A stretch of 64,000 nucleotides of DNA from Marinomonas primoryensis (GTDB lineage Bacteria; Pseudomonadota; Gammaproteobacteria; Pseudomonadales; Marinomonadaceae): assembly GCF_013372285.1 (NCBI RefSeq), contig NZ_CP054301.1:2721001-2785000 (forward strand), read 5' to 3'. Both the position numbers and the translations under genes were made by a program. The notes beneath the pieces are model-generated. The model was not told the origin of the DNA and did not search any database. It worked only from the letters and a program-made list of their open reading frames with translations. Shown here piece by piece: positions 62,233 through 64,000 of this stretch (position 1 is its first letter; every line of letters begins with the position of its first letter).

Positions 62233-62706
62233 ATGAAAGAAATCACCTTAGACCGTACAGACTACAAAATAATCAAAGCATTAGAGAAAAATGGTCGTAT
62301 AAGCAATACTCAACTGGCTCAAGCCATCAACCTGTCTCAATCACAATGTTTAAGACGCTTACGCTTATTAGAAGAAATGAACGTTATTAGCGGCTACCGA
62401 GCAAAAGTGAACTATCAAAAGCTCGGCTATAGTGTCATGGCTTGGACTCTGGTGACCGTCAGTAAAGATACACCAAATGCACGGGATAACGTGATGCATT
62501 TCCTACAACAACAAAGCGCAGCGATAAATGTGCATGGTGTCACTGGTGATGTGGATTTAATCGTAGAAGTGTGTGCCAAAAACATGGCTGAATTTACGGA
62601 TTTGGTTGTCAAACAACTTTATGCTCACGCTGATGTAGTGAGTACAAAATCTTATATTTGTTTAGACACCGCCAAACAAGATGGCAGCCCTCTTGATAAC
62701 GTCTAA
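62233..62706 (+). CDS. Lrp/AsnC-family transcriptional regulator
   Basis: The 157-residue protein has an N-terminal helix-turn-helix (LDRTDYKIIKALEKNGRISNTQLAQAINLSQSQCLRRLRLLEEMNVI) and a RAM domain (MAWTLVTVSKDT, then VHGVTGDVDLIVEVCAKNM). It is divergent from the class V aminotransferase, the classic layout for a local amino-acid-responsive regulator. It is about as distant from the copy at 53363 as unrelated family members are, judged by eye. Confidence 0.94.
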   Translation: MKEITLDRTDYKIIKALEKNGRISNTQLAQAINLSQSQCLRRLRLLEEMNVISGYRAKVNYQKLGYSVMAWTLVTVSKDTPNARDNVMHFLQQQSAAINVHGVTGDVDLIVEVCAKNMAEFTDLVVKQLYAHADVVSTKSYICLDTAKQDGSPLDNV

Positions 62707-62840
62707 TACTGAATGAATTACACTTTCAAATGACCCTATTATCTGCTCAATTATTCTATTACTGTCCGATTGATTAGTTTTATTCAGCTATTGGTGTATT
62801 TTATATCGTTTGTCTTATTTACGTGGAATTCCTACTATAT

Positions 62841-62871
62841 CAACATCAAAACACAGTTTGTTTTGATGTTG
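62841..62871 (+). promoter_or_regulatory. Leader hairpin before a small basic protein
   Basis: CAACATCAAAAC pairs perfectly with GTTTTGATGTTG (12 bp, 7-nt loop), ending 31 nt before the start at 62903. It could be an attenuator, a stability element or an operator. Confidence 0.55.
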
Positions 62872-62902
62872 ATTTCAAACAACCATGGATAAGGAAAACA
62901 CG

Positions 62903-63106
62903 ATGAAAAACAATCAAACTATTGCTGAATTATTAGCAAACGTTAACTCAGCATACCTAACAGACGCTGAAAAATACGAAGCAATCGCACGTGCAGAACG
63001 CGCTGAATACATTGTTGCAGGTATATCTTCTGCTATTAAAGCCGTTAAAAAAGCAGCACTGAAATTAAAAGCCGTTTTCGTATCATCTTCTGCTCAGCAC
63101 GCTTAA
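62903..63106 (+). CDS. Small basic protein of unknown function
   Basis: The ATG at 62903 has AAGGAAA 7 nt upstream. The 67-residue product has an acidic/neutral first half (LLANVNSAYLTDAEKYEAIARAERAEYI) and a basic amphipathic helix at the C-terminus (SSAIKAVKKAALKLKAVF). It has no signal peptide. The helix could bind membrane or nucleic acid; the layout loosely recalls DUF1127-like small proteins but the motif is absent. A strong hairpin lies just upstream in the presumed leader. It is a single gene. Confidence 0.75.
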   Translation: MKNNQTIAELLANVNSAYLTDAEKYEAIARAERAEYIVAGISSAIKAVKKAALKLKAVFVSSSAQHA

Positions 63107-63188
63107 TCAATACCGCTAATATAAAGTTCAATTGGGTAAGCGTCTTCTTCTAAAAGAAGATATTTTGGCTTAGTCCAACGGATTTTCT

Positions 63189-63242
63189 AAAAAAGGAAAC
63201 AGCGCTAAAATAATAACATAAGCGCTTCCCTGCTCCTTTTTC
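63189..63242 (+). terminator. Possible terminator after the small basic protein
   Basis: AAAAAAGGA pairs with TCCTTTTT, enclosing two AGCGCT copies that can also pair. The large loop makes this tentative. A second small hairpin (TCTTC / GAAGA) lies at 63142-63161. Confidence 0.4.
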
Positions 63243-63290
63243 GAGTTACTCCACTCTATTTATTTTCTTTAAAATTTTTAATTCAGTCTT

Positions 63291-63668
63291 TTAGTTCTGT
63301 CGTTCTTGCAACACTTCTTTGAAAGCAAACATGCCATTCAATGCCGATGGAAAGCCTGCGTAGACTGACATTTGCAATAACACTTCTTTTATTTCGTCTT
63401 CACTGCAACCAACATTTAAAGCAGCGTTCAGGTGGACTTTAAGTTGAGGTCGGCAATTACCTAACGCGGTTAATGCTGCGACGGTGGCGATCTCTCTGGA
63501 CTTAAGATCCAAGCCGGGTCGTGAGTAAATATCACCAAATGGATATTCAATGGTGAATCGAGCCAAATCAGGGCAAATGTCTTGCAGGCTATCTATCACA
63601 TTATGCCCCGCTTCTCCGTCAATCTTAGAAAGCAGCGCTAAACCTAAGTCAAATCTTGAGTTATCCAT
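63291..63668 (-). CDS. Carboxymuconolactone decarboxylase (CMD) family protein
   Basis: The 125-residue protein has the CMD all-helical fold pattern: LDLKSREIATVAALTALGNCRPQLKVHLNAALNVGCSEDEIKEVLLQMSVYAGFPSALN. It lacks the CxxC pair of the AhpD peroxidase branch, so it belongs nearer to gamma-carboxymuconolactone decarboxylase-like proteins. Its substrate is unknown. It lies just downstream of a MerR regulator on the same strand and is probably controlled by it, a common arrangement for CMD genes. Confidence 0.9.
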   Translation of the reverse strand: MDNSRFDLGLALLSKIDGEAGHNVIDSLQDICPDLARFTIEYPFGDIYSRPGLDLKSREIATVAALTALGNCRPQLKVHLNAALNVGCSEDEIKEVLLQMSVYAGFPSALNGMFAFKEVLQERQN

Positions 63669-63729
63669 GGTGTACTCCTATTCATTTTCTTAAAGAAGCA
63701 ACACCTTACAAGTTAGAGCAAACTCTAAG

Positions 63730-63999
63730 TCAACTCACTTTGTTGGCTTTATACAAATCAATCTTCCTGTCTAGCGCCTCTAGATGGTTCTGCTGCAACA
63801 CTATGTGCGCTTTTAACCGTTCTTTATGGCGCTCTAACAGTTGCTGACGTTCAAAGACTGTCATTACCCCGACCTCTCGTAATTCCGCGTACTGCAGTAT
63901 ATTTTCCAGAGCCATCCCCGTTTCTTTCAAACGAACAATAAAACCAACCCAATCTACCTCTTTTTTTGTATAAGACCGATGACCACTGGTATTACGTTG
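63730..63999 (-). CDS. MerR-family transcriptional regulator (partial)
   Basis: The gene enters from the right edge of the window; its start is missing. The visible 89 codons begin with RNTSGHRSYTKKEVDWVGFIVRL, the end of the MerR winged-helix domain, followed by the long dimerisation helix (MTVFERQQLLERHKERLKAHIVLQQNHLEALDRKIDLY). No cysteine-rich metal-binding tail is present, so a stress or small-molecule sensor similar to AdhR/NmlR types is more likely than a metal sensor. The CMD-family gene follows 61 bp downstream. Confidence 0.9.
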   Translation of the reverse strand, partial: QRNTSGHRSYTKKEVDWVGFIVRLKETGMALENILQYAELREVGVMTVFERQQLLERHKERLKAHIVLQQNHLEALDRKIDLYKANKVS

Positions 64000-64000
64000 A

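Overview
The window looks like chromosome of a marine gammaproteobacterium, most likely Marinomonas or a close Oceanospirillales relative. This is inferred from moderate GC content, a complete TRAP transporter set, the DUF4212/ActP-type sodium symporter pair, a type 2 short ArgC, and a glycogen cluster led by a phosphorylase-kinase-alpha-like protein. No phylogeny could be run. No rRNA, tRNA, insertion sequence, prophage or CRISPR array is visible; gene density is high and the genes look vertically inherited.

Layout. 1-5 kb: the 3' end of a HisA-like gene that resembles the eukaryotic type, an unknown lipoprotein, an unknown 161-residue protein, a sigma-54 activator with a degenerate receiver, a small repeat lipoprotein and agmatine deiminase. 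5-15 kb: an RsgA-like GTPase paralogue, hemG, a Kef-type K+/H+ antiporter, argC, an SLC13 permease, a P4-type acid phosphatase, a COG2509 flavoprotein and a 12-bp tandem repeat. 15-25 kb: a MATE exporter, a GNAT enzyme, then a catabolic cluster (LysR, family III CoA-transferase, HMG-CoA-lyase-type enzyme, TRAP DctP/Q/M) that probably imports a dicarboxylate, activates it with CoA and cleaves it; then a YdgA-like protein. 25-40 kb: a SPOR lipoprotein, a YqaA-like membrane protein, two structurally different chemoreceptors, the PhK-alpha-like/glgB/glgX operon, an MsbA-like ABC exporter and a 2OG-Fe dioxygenase.

40-53 kb: a receiver-TPR protein, a 62-codon gene overlapping a RecQ-family helicase, small VOC and GIY-YIG proteins, a divergent MocR / DUF1127-LysE locus with four copies of an 8-bp element between the arms, and a complete tripartite RND efflux operon. 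53-64 kb: an Lrp/AsnC regulator with a class V aminotransferase, a minus-strand run (DUF6500-like, FosA-like with a defective start, GNAT), a MOSC protein, DUF4212 plus sodium:solute symporter, bluB with a hairpin over its ribosome binding site, a second class V aminotransferase with a divergent Lrp/AsnC regulator, a small basic protein behind a leader hairpin, a CMD-family protein and the end of a MerR regulator.

The strongest lead is the PhK-alpha-like/glgB/glgX operon (28.0-35.5 kb). Its first gene resembles the regulatory alpha/beta subunits of animal phosphorylase kinase over most of its length, yet it sits in a bacterium beside the glycogen branching and debranching enzymes, with no kinase subunit in view. 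Secondary leads are the FosA-like gene whose metal-binding His codon lies just outside any standard start, the bluB translational hairpin, the MocR operator array, and the small gene coupled to the RecQ-like helicase.
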